DNA from: Flavobacterium chilense
GTDB lineage: Bacteria; Bacteroidota; Bacteroidia; Flavobacteriales; Flavobacteriaceae
Reading direction: 5' to 3'
DNA length: 64,000 nt
Assembly (NCBI RefSeq): GCF_001602525.1
Contig: NZ_LSYT01000006.1
Span: 434,001 to 498,000 of the forward strand
Positions 18,318 to 26,513 of the stretch are shown piece after piece. The position numbers and the translations under genes are program-made. Every line of letters starts with the position of its first letter. The first letter of the stretch is position 1. The notes under the pieces are model-generated. The model searched no databases. It saw only the letters and a list, made by a program, of their open reading frames with translations, and had not been told where the DNA came from.

Positions 18318-19282
18318 TATAATGAAGTTGTTTTTTTGTGAACAATAAAAGGATAAACTAAATAATAAAATGAAATTATTCCTAAAGTAAATAAAATAAT
18401 AAAACTGCTTAACCAATTAGGCATATCAATCGAATATCGTGTGATAAAGCCTTCAAGAAATCCTGCACTAATAGTAAAAGGAAATGTACTCAGAAAAATT
18501 TTAAAACTATTTTTAAAACCAATTTTAAAAGAATTCATTCTTGAAAATGTCTTAGGAAAAAGTATCGAAGCTCCTAAAATAAATCCGGCAGTAGTTTCAA
18601 TTACAATAGCAAAAATCTCCATGGAACCGTGAATCCAGATTCCGCGAACACTTTTCCAGAAAACGCCCTGCTCATAAAAAAAGTATTGAAACGATCCCAG
18701 CATGATACAGTTTTGAAGAAAAATGTAAAAAGTACCAAGTCCGCCAAAAACGCCATAAATGTAACATCTTGCGCCTACATACAGATTGTTCATCGTAATA
18801 CCAATAAAACTTCCCCAGTTACTTCCGGATCCGTAAACGGCCATTGGATTGCCTTTTTTAATATTTTCTAAGGTTTCGTTGACATAACCATCGCCCAAAA
18901 TCAAGCGTACAAAACTCGAATCGTAACGCGCCGAAATTACCCCAATACCCACAGTGATAAAGAATAAAACAAAAGCATACATGAGATAACGTTTGTACTC
19001 GTACATCAGTAATGGAACTTCTGTTATAAAAAATTCTAAGAACTTATTTTTTTCGGTTCTTTTAGTTTTGTAAATCTTTTGATAAATCTGCGAAGCGAGA
19101 TGATTTAAGTAAATTACTGTTTTACTTTTTGGATAATATGTTTGCGCATATGATAAGTCATTCATCATTTGAATGTACAAATTAGCTAACTCATCAGGAT
19201 TTTTTTTAGCTTTACCAAAAATAGCTAGCTCAAATTCCAGCCATTTTTCTTTATTTTGTTTTATGAAGGCAACTTCTCTCAT
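18317..19282 (-). CDS. Stage II sporulation protein M-like membrane protein
   Basis: 321 aa. A soluble N-terminus (MREVAFIKQNKEKWLEFEL) is followed by several membrane helices. The SpoIIM signature HGSMEIFAIVIETTAGFIL lies around residues 220-240, preceded by GSFQYFFYEQGVF. In Bacillus, SpoIIM joins a cell-wall-degrading complex; this organism shows no sign of sporulation, so a general envelope-remodelling role is inferred. First gene of the minus-strand cluster and divergent from the RDD gene, with only 20 bp between the two ATGs. Confidence 0.85.
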   Translation of the reverse strand: MREVAFIKQNKEKWLEFELAIFGKAKKNPDELANLYIQMMNDLSYAQTYYPKSKTVIYLNHLASQIYQKIYKTKRTEKNKFLEFFITEVPLLMYEYKRYLMYAFVLFFITVGIGVISARYDSSFVRLILGDGYVNETLENIKKGNPMAVYGSGSNWGSFIGITMNNLYVGARCYIYGVFGGLGTFYIFLQNCIMLGSFQYFFYEQGVFWKSVRGIWIHGSMEIFAIVIETTAGFILGASILFPKTFSRMNSFKIGFKNSFKIFLSTFPFTISAGFLEGFITRYSIDMPNWLSSFIILFTLGIISFYYLVYPFIVHKKTTSL

Positions 19283-19302
19283 TGTAGGCTAAAGTATAAA
19301 AT

Positions 19303-20046
19303 ATGTCAGAATTATCTATTAATACAACACAAAATGTTAAAATAAATTTTATCACCGCTTCTGTAGGGGAGAGAATAGGTTCTTATTTTATTGATTTTGC
19401 TATAAAAATAGCCTATGTAATCGTGATTTGGCTTATCTTTTTTTATTGGCTGCATTTTGATAAATTATTCGCTAACATGGATGCATGGTCTTCCGGAGCA
19501 ATTTTTTTGATGTTGTATTTTCCTTTTTTTATTTACACTCTTACTTTAGAAAGTATTTTTGAAGGTCAGACAATTGGCAAAAAATTACTCAAGATAAAAG
19601 TCGTTAAAATAGATGGATATCAGGCCGGTTTTGGAGATTATTTAATGCGCTGGTTTTTTAGACTGGTTGATGTTTCCATTCTTGGCGGAATTGTAGCTTT
19701 GGTAACGGTAATTTCGAGTCAGAAAGGACAGCGATTAGGAGATATGGTAGCAGGAACTGCTGTCATTACCTTAAGAAATAAAATAAATATTAGTCATACC
19801 ATTCTCGAGGAAATTGGAGATTCATACGTGCCTACTTATCCCTTGGTAATTAAATTATCTGATAATGATATGCGAATCATCAAAGAAACATTTCAAAATG
19901 CACTTGCTAAAAATGATCATGAAATGATTCATAAACTGGTTGCGAAAATTGAAAGTGTTACGGGTATCAAAAATCAATCAGGAAATAATAATGATTTTTT
20001 AAGAGTAGTTTTAAAAGACTATAATTTTTATACGCAAAACATGTAA
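19303..20046 (+). CDS. RDD family membrane protein
   Basis: 247 aa. The RDD pattern is clear: ERIGSYFIDFAIKIAYV (Arg and Asp in the first helix), GQTIGKKLLKIKVV, LMRWFFRLVDV, and GQRLGDMVAGTAVI. Three to four membrane helices are followed by a soluble tail of about 80 residues. RDD proteins are of uncertain function, and some are proposed transporters. RDD and SpoIIM genes recur together with MoxR-DUF58 clusters, so this gene probably acts with its divergent neighbours. Confidence 0.88.
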   Translation: MSELSINTTQNVKINFITASVGERIGSYFIDFAIKIAYVIVIWLIFFYWLHFDKLFANMDAWSSGAIFLMLYFPFFIYTLTLESIFEGQTIGKKLLKIKVVKIDGYQAGFGDYLMRWFFRLVDVSILGGIVALVTVISSQKGQRLGDMVAGTAVITLRNKINISHTILEEIGDSYVPTYPLVIKLSDNDMRIIKETFQNALAKNDHEMIHKLVAKIESVTGIKNQSGNNNDFLRVVLKDYNFYTQNM

Positions 20047-20152
20047 ATAAAGTATCTTTATCTTTAATAAGTTAAATGTTAGCAATTTGTCTTTTTTATT
20101 TAAAAGATATACCTGAGAGTTAAGTTAAAAACGAATTACAAAAACAATTGGC

Positions 20153-20995
20153 ATGAAGAAATTTATTACTGTATTACTACTATTGTTTATTTCTGCTTTT
20201 TCTTTCGCTCAAGGCGGAAAAAAACTGGATAAAATCATTAAAAGAGATTATCAGATTATTGAATGTACTATTGCTAAAATATCGGATAAAACGGTAGAAT
20301 ATTCTTTACCGGGCGAAACAGTTCAAATTTCACTTGATGTGTCCCAAATTGCTAAAATTGATTTTGCCAGCGGTCGTACACAAACTTTTGATGTTTCGAT
20401 ACCTAATTCTGCTCAAAACAATTCTGATCAGGAAATTACTTCTGGAGAAATGAAGCTTAATACCATTGCTGTTTTGCCGGTTTCTTATGTTAATTCTGAG
20501 AATCAGGACAGCTCTGAAGAAATGGCAAAGTTAGCTCAAAATGATCTTTATAATAAATTATTAGATAAATCTGAAAATATTTCTCCGTTAACAGTTCAGG
20601 ATTTAAGAGTAACAAATAGTTTACTGCATAAGGCAGGAATTGATTATAAAAATATTGATGATACTCCAATTGAAGATCTTGAAAAAATACTGGGAGTTGA
20701 TAATATTGTAGCAGTAAAAGTTTCTTATACAGTAGGTTCAGGTACAACTGCAACTACTTACAACAGCGGAAATGCAAAAGTAAGTGACAATAATAAAAAG
20801 GTTAAAACCAATGAGGTTTCGACAACCACTGCTAATACTCAAACTTATTATTACTATACTATTTATTTTGATATGTATAAAAATGGATCCAAAATATATT
20901 CTCATACACGTAAGCCTTTTTTAGCTGTAAAGGATAGTTGGTTAGATTCTGTTACTTATTTATTGAAAAGAAGCCCAATCTACGTTAAAAAATAA
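20153..20995 (+). CDS. Secreted protein of unknown function
   Basis: 280 aa with a signal peptide (MKKFITVLLLLFISAFSFAQ). The middle part NTIAVLPVSYVNSENQ followed by a helix (EEMAKLAQNDLYNKLLD), and then ILGVDNIVAVKVSYTVGSG, resembles the alpha/beta fold of CsgG/TolB-N-like periplasmic proteins, in which a predicted strand IAVLPF opens the domain. This is an inference from pattern only. A short Thr/Asn-rich stretch with TYYYYTIYFD follows. It stands alone between the RDD and TRIC genes. Confidence 0.55.
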   Translation: MKKFITVLLLLFISAFSFAQGGKKLDKIIKRDYQIIECTIAKISDKTVEYSLPGETVQISLDVSQIAKIDFASGRTQTFDVSIPNSAQNNSDQEITSGEMKLNTIAVLPVSYVNSENQDSSEEMAKLAQNDLYNKLLDKSENISPLTVQDLRVTNSLLHKAGIDYKNIDDTPIEDLEKILGVDNIVAVKVSYTVGSGTTATTYNSGNAKVSDNNKKVKTNEVSTTTANTQTYYYYTIYFDMYKNGSKIYSHTRKPFLAVKDSWLDSVTYLLKRSPIYVKK

Positions 20996-20999
20996 TATT

Positions 21000-21024
21000 A
21001 AGATAAAGTCCGATTTTTATCTTT
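21000..21024 (+). terminator. Possible terminator after the 20153 gene
   Basis: An 8-bp stem AAGATAAA / TTTATCTT with an 8-nt loop, 5 bp after the stop codon, followed by only two T. Weak but well placed. Confidence 0.4.
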
Positions 21025-21057
21025 TAACCTTAGCATCTCTGTACCTTTGTACCTGTT
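21025..21057 (+). promoter_or_regulatory. Dispersed repeat with -7 box before the TRIC-like gene
   Basis: AACCTTAGCATCTCTG is followed by TACCTTTG (21042-21049), which matches TAnnTTTG, 20 bp before the ATG at 21070. No TTG is found at the usual distance. It belongs to the same repeat family as 9501-9585. Confidence 0.35.
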
Positions 21058-21069
21058 AAAAATAAAAAA

Positions 21070-21678
21070 ATGTTTCATTTATTAGATCTTATTGGTACAA
21101 TGGCTTTCGCAATGTCCGGAGCCTTAACAGCCATGCATAAAAAGCTGGATCCGTTTGGAGTTTTTATTATTGCTTTTGTAACAGCAGTAGGTGGCGGAAC
21201 GCTTCGTGATGTTTTGATTGGCAGAACGCCCGTAGGCTGGATGTTGGATTTGCAATATGTTTATGTGATTATTCTGGGTTTTGTATTGGCTATTCTTTTT
21301 AGAAAAAAGTTCGACAAGCTGAGAACTTCTTTATTCTTATTTGATACAATCGGGCTAGGCGTTTTTACTTTAATTGGCCTTGAAAAAGGCATTATGATTG
21401 GTTTACATCCTGTAATTTGTATTGCTTTAGGAACCATGACGGCTTGTTTTGGCGGAGTTACCCGAGACATTTTATGTACCGAAATCCCAACTATATTCAG
21501 AAGAGAAATTTATGCTACCATTTGTATTTTTGGCGGAATAGTATTTTTTGTACTTAAAAAACTCAATTTAGAAAATGATATTTTGTATTTAGTAACTTCA
21601 ATTGTCATTATTACAGTTCGTCTCATGGCAGTAAAATTCAAATGGTATTTACCGGCATTTGAGCACAAAGTAAAATAA
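21070..21678 (+). CDS. TRIC-like / UPF0126 membrane protein
   Basis: 202 aa with about seven hydrophobic helices. Two related halves each carry a glycine-rich signature: GGGTLRDVLIGRTPVGWM near residue 45 and FGGVTRDILCTEIPTIFRRE near 130. This is the bacterial YicG/UPF0126 family, members of which are homologous to trimeric intracellular cation channels. Probably an inner-membrane cation channel. The stop lies 2 bp before the start of the next gene, so the acyltransferase and fdtB may be co-transcribed with it. Confidence 0.88.
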   Translation: MFHLLDLIGTMAFAMSGALTAMHKKLDPFGVFIIAFVTAVGGGTLRDVLIGRTPVGWMLDLQYVYVIILGFVLAILFRKKFDKLRTSLFLFDTIGLGVFTLIGLEKGIMIGLHPVICIALGTMTACFGGVTRDILCTEIPTIFRREIYATICIFGGIVFFVLKKLNLENDILYLVTSIVIITVRLMAVKFKWYLPAFEHKVK

Positions 21679-21680
21679 AG

Positions 21681-22658
21681 ATGACCCAATATACTGTAAA
21701 AAGATACCACACAAAAGATCGTAAAATTTGGAATGATTTTATAAGACAGGCAAAAAATGCTACGTTTTTATTCCATCGTGATTTTATGGAATATCATGCA
21801 GATCGTTTTACAGATTTCTCGCTTTTAGTTTTCGAAGATCAAAAGCTTATAAGTGTTATACCTGCCAATAAGGTTGGAGAAATAATCTATTCGCATCAAG
21901 GGTTAACTTATGGAGGTTTAGTTTATAAAGAGCAAACAAAACAGGCAGCGGTTATAGAAATTTTTCAGGCAATATTATTTTTTTTGAAAGAAAATGATAT
22001 TCAAAAATTACATTTAAAAACACTTCCTTCTATTTATCAACTAAAGCCTGCAGAAGAAATTTTGTATGCTTTATTTTTAACCGATGCAAAATTGGTACGT
22101 CGAGATTCACTTTCTGTAATCGATTTATCACAGGAAAATGTGATGTCAAAAATTAGAAAAAGAGGCTTTCAAAAAGGAGCTTCTAATCACTTAATTATAA
22201 AAGAAGAGACACATTTTGAGTCGTTTTGGAATGAAGTTTTAATCCCGAATCTGAATAAAAAACATCAGGCAAATCCGGTACACTCGGTAAAAGAGATACA
22301 TTATTTAAAGACGCATTTTCCTCAAAACATTCATCAGTTTAACGTTTATTCAGAAGATAAAATTGTGGCAGGAACTACTGTTTTCGAAACGGATACAACA
22401 GCTCATTGTCAGTATATCTCAAAAAATGAAAATCAGGAAAATCTGGGAAGTTTAGATTATTTGTATCATTATCTGATCCAGGAACGATTTGCACAGAAAA
22501 GATTTTTTGATTTTGGAATCTCAAATGAAAATCAAGGGAGAAATCTTAATGAAGGATTATCGTATTGGAAAGAGAGTTTTGGGGCAAGTACCATAATTCA
22601 TGATTTCTATGAATTAGAAACGGCTAATTATACCAAGTTAAATGATATTTTTGTGTAA
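21681..22658 (+). CDS. GNAT/FemAB-like acyltransferase of the polysaccharide locus
   Basis: 325 aa. The fold pattern fits the FemAB/GNAT type (TYGGLVYKEQT, HLKTLPSIYQ, HQFNVYSEDKIVAGTTVFE, LDYLYHYLIQERFAQ, FFDFGISNENQGRNLNEGL). It lies 16 bp upstream of an FdtB-type aminotransferase. Such pairs are common in Bacteroidota, which suggests the enzyme acylates the amino group introduced by FdtB on a nucleotide sugar. An amino-acid transferase role like that of FemAB cannot be excluded. No signal peptide, so cytoplasmic. Confidence 0.7.
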   Translation: MTQYTVKRYHTKDRKIWNDFIRQAKNATFLFHRDFMEYHADRFTDFSLLVFEDQKLISVIPANKVGEIIYSHQGLTYGGLVYKEQTKQAAVIEIFQAILFFLKENDIQKLHLKTLPSIYQLKPAEEILYALFLTDAKLVRRDSLSVIDLSQENVMSKIRKRGFQKGASNHLIIKEETHFESFWNEVLIPNLNKKHQANPVHSVKEIHYLKTHFPQNIHQFNVYSEDKIVAGTTVFETDTTAHCQYISKNENQENLGSLDYLYHYLIQERFAQKRFFDFGISNENQGRNLNEGLSYWKESFGASTIIHDFYELETANYTKLNDIFV

Positions 22659-22674
22659 TAATTAAAAAAAGAAA

Positions 22675-23775
22675 ATGATATCATTTCTGGATCTTAAAAA
22701 AATGAACATGTCCTATGAAACCGCTTTTCAGGAAAAATTGAAAGCTGTTTTAGAGAATGGCTGGTACATTTTAGGAAAAGAAGTGGAAACTTTTGAAAAA
22801 GCTTTTGCCGAATATTGTAAAACTGATTACTGTATTGGAGTAGGTAATGGTCTTGATGCATTGACCCTGATTTTTAAAGGATATATAGCATTAGGGAAGT
22901 TACAGAAAGGTGATGAAGTCATTGTTCCTGCAAATACTTATATTGCCAGTATTTTGGCTATTTTACAGGCAGATTTAATTCCGGTTTTGGTAGAACCAAG
23001 ATTAGAAACCTACAATATCAATCCGGATTTAATTGAGGAGAAAATAACTCCAAAAACAAAAGCGATCTTAGCGGTTCATCTATACGGGCAATTGGCTGAA
23101 ATGGACAAAATCACCCAAATTGCTAATCGTAATAGTCTATTAATAGTTGAAGATGCTGCACAATCGCATGGATCAGAAAGTAATCTGAAATCTAAAATCA
23201 ACAATCTAAAATCAAGTGTTGCTTACAGCTTTTATCCCGGAAAAAACCTTGGAGCTTTAGGAGATGGCGGAGCAATTACTACAAATGATCCAGAGTTAGC
23301 AAAAGTGCTGGTTTCGCTCCGTAATTATGGTTCCGAAAAAAAATATCACAATGAACATATTGGAGTCAATTCGAGATTAGATGAAATTCAGGCCGCTTTT
23401 TTAAATATAAAATTACCTAATTTAGATGCTGATAATGATAAACGTCGCGCCATTGCAAAGCGTTATTTATCAGAAATAAAAAATGATAAAATAGCCCTTC
23501 CGTTTTGGGATTTTTCTAATAATCATGTTTTTCATCTGTTTGTTGTCCGAACTCAAAATCGGGATGATCTACAATCTTATTTATCGGATAATGGTATTCA
23601 GACAATGATTCATTATCCAGTTCCGCCACACAAACAAAAAGCACTTTCAAAATGGAATACTTTATCATTTCCTGTAACGGAAAAGATTCATAATGAAGTT
23701 TTGAGTTTACCTATAAGTCCTGTTTTGACTGAGGAAGAAGTTGGTTTTGTTGTTGAAGTTGTTAATAAGTATTAG
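22675..23775 (+). CDS. fdtB: DegT/DnrJ/EryC1 aminotransferase, FdtB-like
   Basis: 366 aa PLP-dependent transaminase that probably converts a dTDP-3-keto-6-deoxyhexose to the 3-amino sugar for surface glycans. Motifs: GNGLDALTLIFKGY, VPANTYIASILAI, AVHLYGQLAEM, EDAAQSHGSES, and SFYPGKNLGALGDGGAI, where the Lys binds PLP. The C-terminus LPISPVLTEEEV is repeated in the fragment at 26203. The loop between SHG and SFYPGK is encoded by DNA that looks like a dispersed repeat (AATCTAAAATC units). The matching ketoisomerase (fdtA) is 8 kb away at 31747. Confidence 0.87.
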   Translation: MISFLDLKKMNMSYETAFQEKLKAVLENGWYILGKEVETFEKAFAEYCKTDYCIGVGNGLDALTLIFKGYIALGKLQKGDEVIVPANTYIASILAILQADLIPVLVEPRLETYNINPDLIEEKITPKTKAILAVHLYGQLAEMDKITQIANRNSLLIVEDAAQSHGSESNLKSKINNLKSSVAYSFYPGKNLGALGDGGAITTNDPELAKVLVSLRNYGSEKKYHNEHIGVNSRLDEIQAAFLNIKLPNLDADNDKRRAIAKRYLSEIKNDKIALPFWDFSNNHVFHLFVVRTQNRDDLQSYLSDNGIQTMIHYPVPPHKQKALSKWNTLSFPVTEKIHNEVLSLPISPVLTEEEVGFVVEVVNKY

Positions 23776-23835
23776 TTTAAATTTTGTTGAAATATATTGA
23801 GAGCTATATATAAAGAATTGTTGTTACACAAGTTT

Positions 23836-23869
23836 TTGATAGCAGTCTATATTTTTGGCTCTATATTTG
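23836..23869 (+). promoter_or_regulatory. Promoter of the tail-fibre-like gene pair
   Basis: TTG (23836-23838), 23-nt spacer, then TATATTTG (23862-23869), an exact TAnnTTTG -7 box. The predicted leader is about 100 nt. This indicates that the two secreted proteins are transcribed independently of fdtB. Confidence 0.5.
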
Positions 23870-23975
23870 TTTCAGAAGTAATTTTAGTTAAAAAAAACTT
23901 AAAATTAATTTTATTTAATAGGGTTTAATTTTATATTTTCGCAAGAATTAATCTACAAAAAAAAACTATAATAAA

Positions 23976-24962
23976 ATGAAACCATCTTTTACTCCTTTAT
24001 TTTTGTCAATATTTATATTCATTTTTATCACTACAAATGCACAAATTAGTACTGGTGTAGGGGGAAATATATTTCCAAATACACCATCTTCAAATACAAA
24101 TGTTGGTATTGGTATTACTAATCCAACATCAACATTAGAAGTTAATGGGGACATTAAAGGAAAGCAAGGCTTTTTTTTTAATTCTTTACCAGATGGGTCA
24201 ATTTTTTCTTCTTGGCAAGACAGAAATGATAAGTGTTTAGTCTTTTCAGCTGGAGCTTTAGTTGGAAGTGGACCTGCATATTTGAATACAAGAATGATGC
24301 AATTTTTCGATTTTCCTCAATCAAATATTAATGCTAAACAAATGTTATATTTTACATTAGCGGATAGAAATGATAATAATCGACTAATATTTTATGCTAC
24401 AACTGGAGGAAATTCCGTTTTCCAATTAACAGATAAATCACAATCAGAAGTTATGAAAATTGATGAAGATGGAAATGGTAATGTGTTTATGCATTTTCCT
24501 AAGCCTAATTCTAGGGTGGTTATTGGGAATTGGGGAAATTATCTGCCAGAACACAAATTTGTAGTTTCGGGTAGTGCAAAAATAGAAGGAAATATTTTAA
24601 CCGATTCTAATATTGGCATAGGAACTTCAAATTTTATTGACGGCTCTACAACTTATAAATTATCAGTAAAAGGTAAAATAAGAGCTGAGGAAATAAAAGT
24701 TTATAATACTTGGGCAGATTATGTTTTTAGCAAAGATCACAAGTTGCCTACGCTGAAAGAAGTTGAAACATATATAGTTAAAAATGGTCATTTACCAAAT
24801 GTACCTTCTGCTAAAGAAATTAAAGAAAATGGGTTAGAGCTTGGAGAAATGGTTAAAATTCAACAGGAAAAAATAGAAGAACTAACTCTTTATTTAATTC
24901 AACAAAATAAAGAAATGGATGAGTTAAAAGCTCAGATTAAAACTCTTTTAACTAAAAAATAA
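23976..24962 (+). CDS. Secreted tail-fibre-like protein, copy 1
   Basis: 328 aa. Signal peptide ending near residue 22 (TTNAQ), then the NVGIGITNPTSTLEVNGD motif often seen at the head of Bacteroidota tail-fibre-like proteins, a divergent middle of beta-rich repeats (TRMMQFFDFPQSNINAKQM), a second NIGIGTSNF motif, and a conserved C-terminal module of about 110 residues (RAEEIKVYNTWADYVF, LPTLKEVETYI, NGHLPNVPSAKEI) ending in a coiled coil. Such proteins probably trimerise and are exported; function unknown. The C-terminal DNA is almost identical to that of the next gene. It is not part of a prophage: no capsid or tail genes are nearby. Confidence 0.75.
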   Translation: MKPSFTPLFLSIFIFIFITTNAQISTGVGGNIFPNTPSSNTNVGIGITNPTSTLEVNGDIKGKQGFFFNSLPDGSIFSSWQDRNDKCLVFSAGALVGSGPAYLNTRMMQFFDFPQSNINAKQMLYFTLADRNDNNRLIFYATTGGNSVFQLTDKSQSEVMKIDEDGNGNVFMHFPKPNSRVVIGNWGNYLPEHKFVVSGSAKIEGNILTDSNIGIGTSNFIDGSTTYKLSVKGKIRAEEIKVYNTWADYVFSKDHKLPTLKEVETYIVKNGHLPNVPSAKEIKENGLELGEMVKIQQEKIEELTLYLIQQNKEMDELKAQIKTLLTKK

Positions 24963-25026
24963 TTCACTGAATATTTTTAAAAAAGATTTGTCCTAATAGT
25001 AAACTAAAAAAAATAAATAAGAAAAA

Positions 25027-26091
25027 ATGATAAAAATTACGACAAAAGTATATTCAATATTTTGCTTTTTAATTGTATTAGTGGCTAACGCGCAAATTAG
25101 TACTGGTACAGGGGGAGGAGGAAATGTACTTTCTAATACGCCATCTTCAAATATCAATGTTGGTATAGGAACAACTAATCCCACAGCTAAATTGGAAGTA
25201 AATGGGGATGTTAAAGTGAAAAATATCATTTTTTCAGGAGAAAGTTTTCCCGATGGACAAACTTTTATTGATTTGAATGATCGAAATCTAAAATGTGGCG
25301 TTTTTCAAGCAGGTAGCTTTGTTAATGCTAATAGTAGAATGATGAAATTTCTTGATTTTCCAGCCTCAAATATTAATGCAAAATCTATGTTTTGGTTTGC
25401 TATCGATGACAGATCAGATAATCAGCGATTTAGATCTTATGCTCAGACAAGTGGTTATGGAGGTTTTGAGATAAATGATAGTAAGCAACGAAATGTGTTT
25501 AAAGTTTTAGAAGATACAACACCAGATGGTTGTAATTTCAGTCATGCCTCCCTTCCGAATGCTAACACAAAATTGATAATTGGTGCGAGTTATGAAAGCT
25601 TAACATCTGATGAAAATATAAAATACAAATTAATAATTAAGGCTGGAACTTGCGGTTCAACATTTCTAGATGGCTCCGGTAGTGCATTTATTGAAGGAAA
25701 TACAGTATCAATGGGGAATATTGGCGTTGGTACTACAAATTTTATTGATGGTTCTACTACTTATAGACTATCAGTAAAAGGTAAAATAAGAGCTGAGGAA
25801 ATAAAAGTTTATAATACTTGGGCTGATTATGTTTTCAGTAAAAATTATAAATTGCCTACGTTGAAAGAAGTTGAAACATATATAGCTAAAAATGGTCATT
25901 TACCCAATGTACCTTCTGCTAAAGAAATTACAGAAAAAGGTTTAGAGCTTGGAGAAATGACCAAAATTCAACAAGAAAAAATTGAAGAATTAACTCTTTA
26001 TGTAATTCAGCAAAATAAAGAGAATGAGCAATTGCATAAAGATATTGAAGAACTAAAAGCACAGGTTAAAATCTTATTAGAGAAGAGATAA
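25027..26091 (+). CDS. Secreted tail-fibre-like protein, copy 2
   Basis: 354 aa paralogue of the preceding gene, 64 bp downstream. Signal peptide, NVGIGTTNPTAKLEVNGD, a middle region that keeps only scattered identity with copy 1 (SRMMKFLDFPASNINAKSM), NIGVGTTNFIDGS, then the shared C-terminal module and a longer coiled coil (ENEQLHKDIEELKAQVKIL). A stretch of about 55 identical bases in the C-terminal module contrasts with the divergent middle. This suggests recent conversion or selection on the anchor part and diversification of the exposed part. Confidence 0.75.
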   Translation: MIKITTKVYSIFCFLIVLVANAQISTGTGGGGNVLSNTPSSNINVGIGTTNPTAKLEVNGDVKVKNIIFSGESFPDGQTFIDLNDRNLKCGVFQAGSFVNANSRMMKFLDFPASNINAKSMFWFAIDDRSDNQRFRSYAQTSGYGGFEINDSKQRNVFKVLEDTTPDGCNFSHASLPNANTKLIIGASYESLTSDENIKYKLIIKAGTCGSTFLDGSGSAFIEGNTVSMGNIGVGTTNFIDGSTTYRLSVKGKIRAEEIKVYNTWADYVFSKNYKLPTLKEVETYIAKNGHLPNVPSAKEITEKGLELGEMTKIQQEKIEELTLYVIQQNKENEQLHKDIEELKAQVKILLEKR

Positions 26092-26202
26092 GAAGTTATT
26101 TTGTTAAAGATTTTTTGAGTTCGAAGTATGTTTTTCAATAAGATTTTAGTTTTGTTATTAAACTATCTATTAAAATTGTGGTATTTTTGAAAAAACTATA
26201 AA

Positions 26203-26508
26203 ATGACTTTTTTAGATTTTGATCTTAATAATTATTTATTTGATGTTTTAGTTTTTATTATAGCTTTTACAGACGACTCCATTTTTTTAAGATTATTAAA
26301 AGTAGAACATCTTTTTGATAAGGATAAAAAATATTTTGATGATAATTATCCTGCTTTCTCATACAAACAAAAGATTTTCCTGAAATGGAATAATCTATTT
26401 TTTCTTATTTCGGATAAAACTCGTAATGAAGTTTTGAGGTTACCTATAAGTCCTGTTTTGACTGAGGAAGAAGTTAGTTTTATTGTTGAAATTCTAAATA
26501 GATATTAA
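26203..26508 (+). pseudogene. Decayed C-terminal fragment of an fdtB copy
   Basis: The 101-aa frame aligns along its full length with residues 275-366 of the FdtB at 22675. Matching landmarks are LNNYLFDVLVF with SNNHVFHLFVV, YKQKIFLKWNNL with HKQKALSKWNTL, and NEVLRLPISPVLTEEEV with NEVLSLPISPVLTEEEV. The last 27 residues share 21 identities, and 36 consecutive bases are identical (within 23700-23750 and 26435-26485). It lacks the PLP lysine and the whole large domain, so it cannot be an active aminotransferase. It still reads as an open frame with a possible -7 box (TATTTTTG, 26182-26189) in front. Confidence 0.8.
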
Positions 26509-26513
26509 TTTTA

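Noticed and set aside
18318..18416. Longer N-terminus of the multi-pass protein at 17373
   Set aside because: Would overlap the SpoIIM-like gene by 100 bp; the ATG at 18317 joins its stop as TAATG, the usual operon junction.
12296..19282. Bat aerotolerance operon
   Set aside because: MoxR and DUF58 are shared with Bat operons, but the vWA-TPR proteins BatA-E are absent; DUF4350, DUF4129 and SpoIIM point to the other MoxR cluster type.
21681..22658. FemA/FemB peptidoglycan bridge enzyme
   Set aside because: The fold fits, but the gene is adjacent to fdtB and the organism is Gram-negative, so sugar N-acylation is the better reading.
23976..26091. Prophage or phage-tail island suggested by the tail-fibre-like proteins
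   Set aside because: No capsid, portal, terminase, integrase or lysis genes nearby; both proteins have signal peptides; neighbours are polysaccharide genes.
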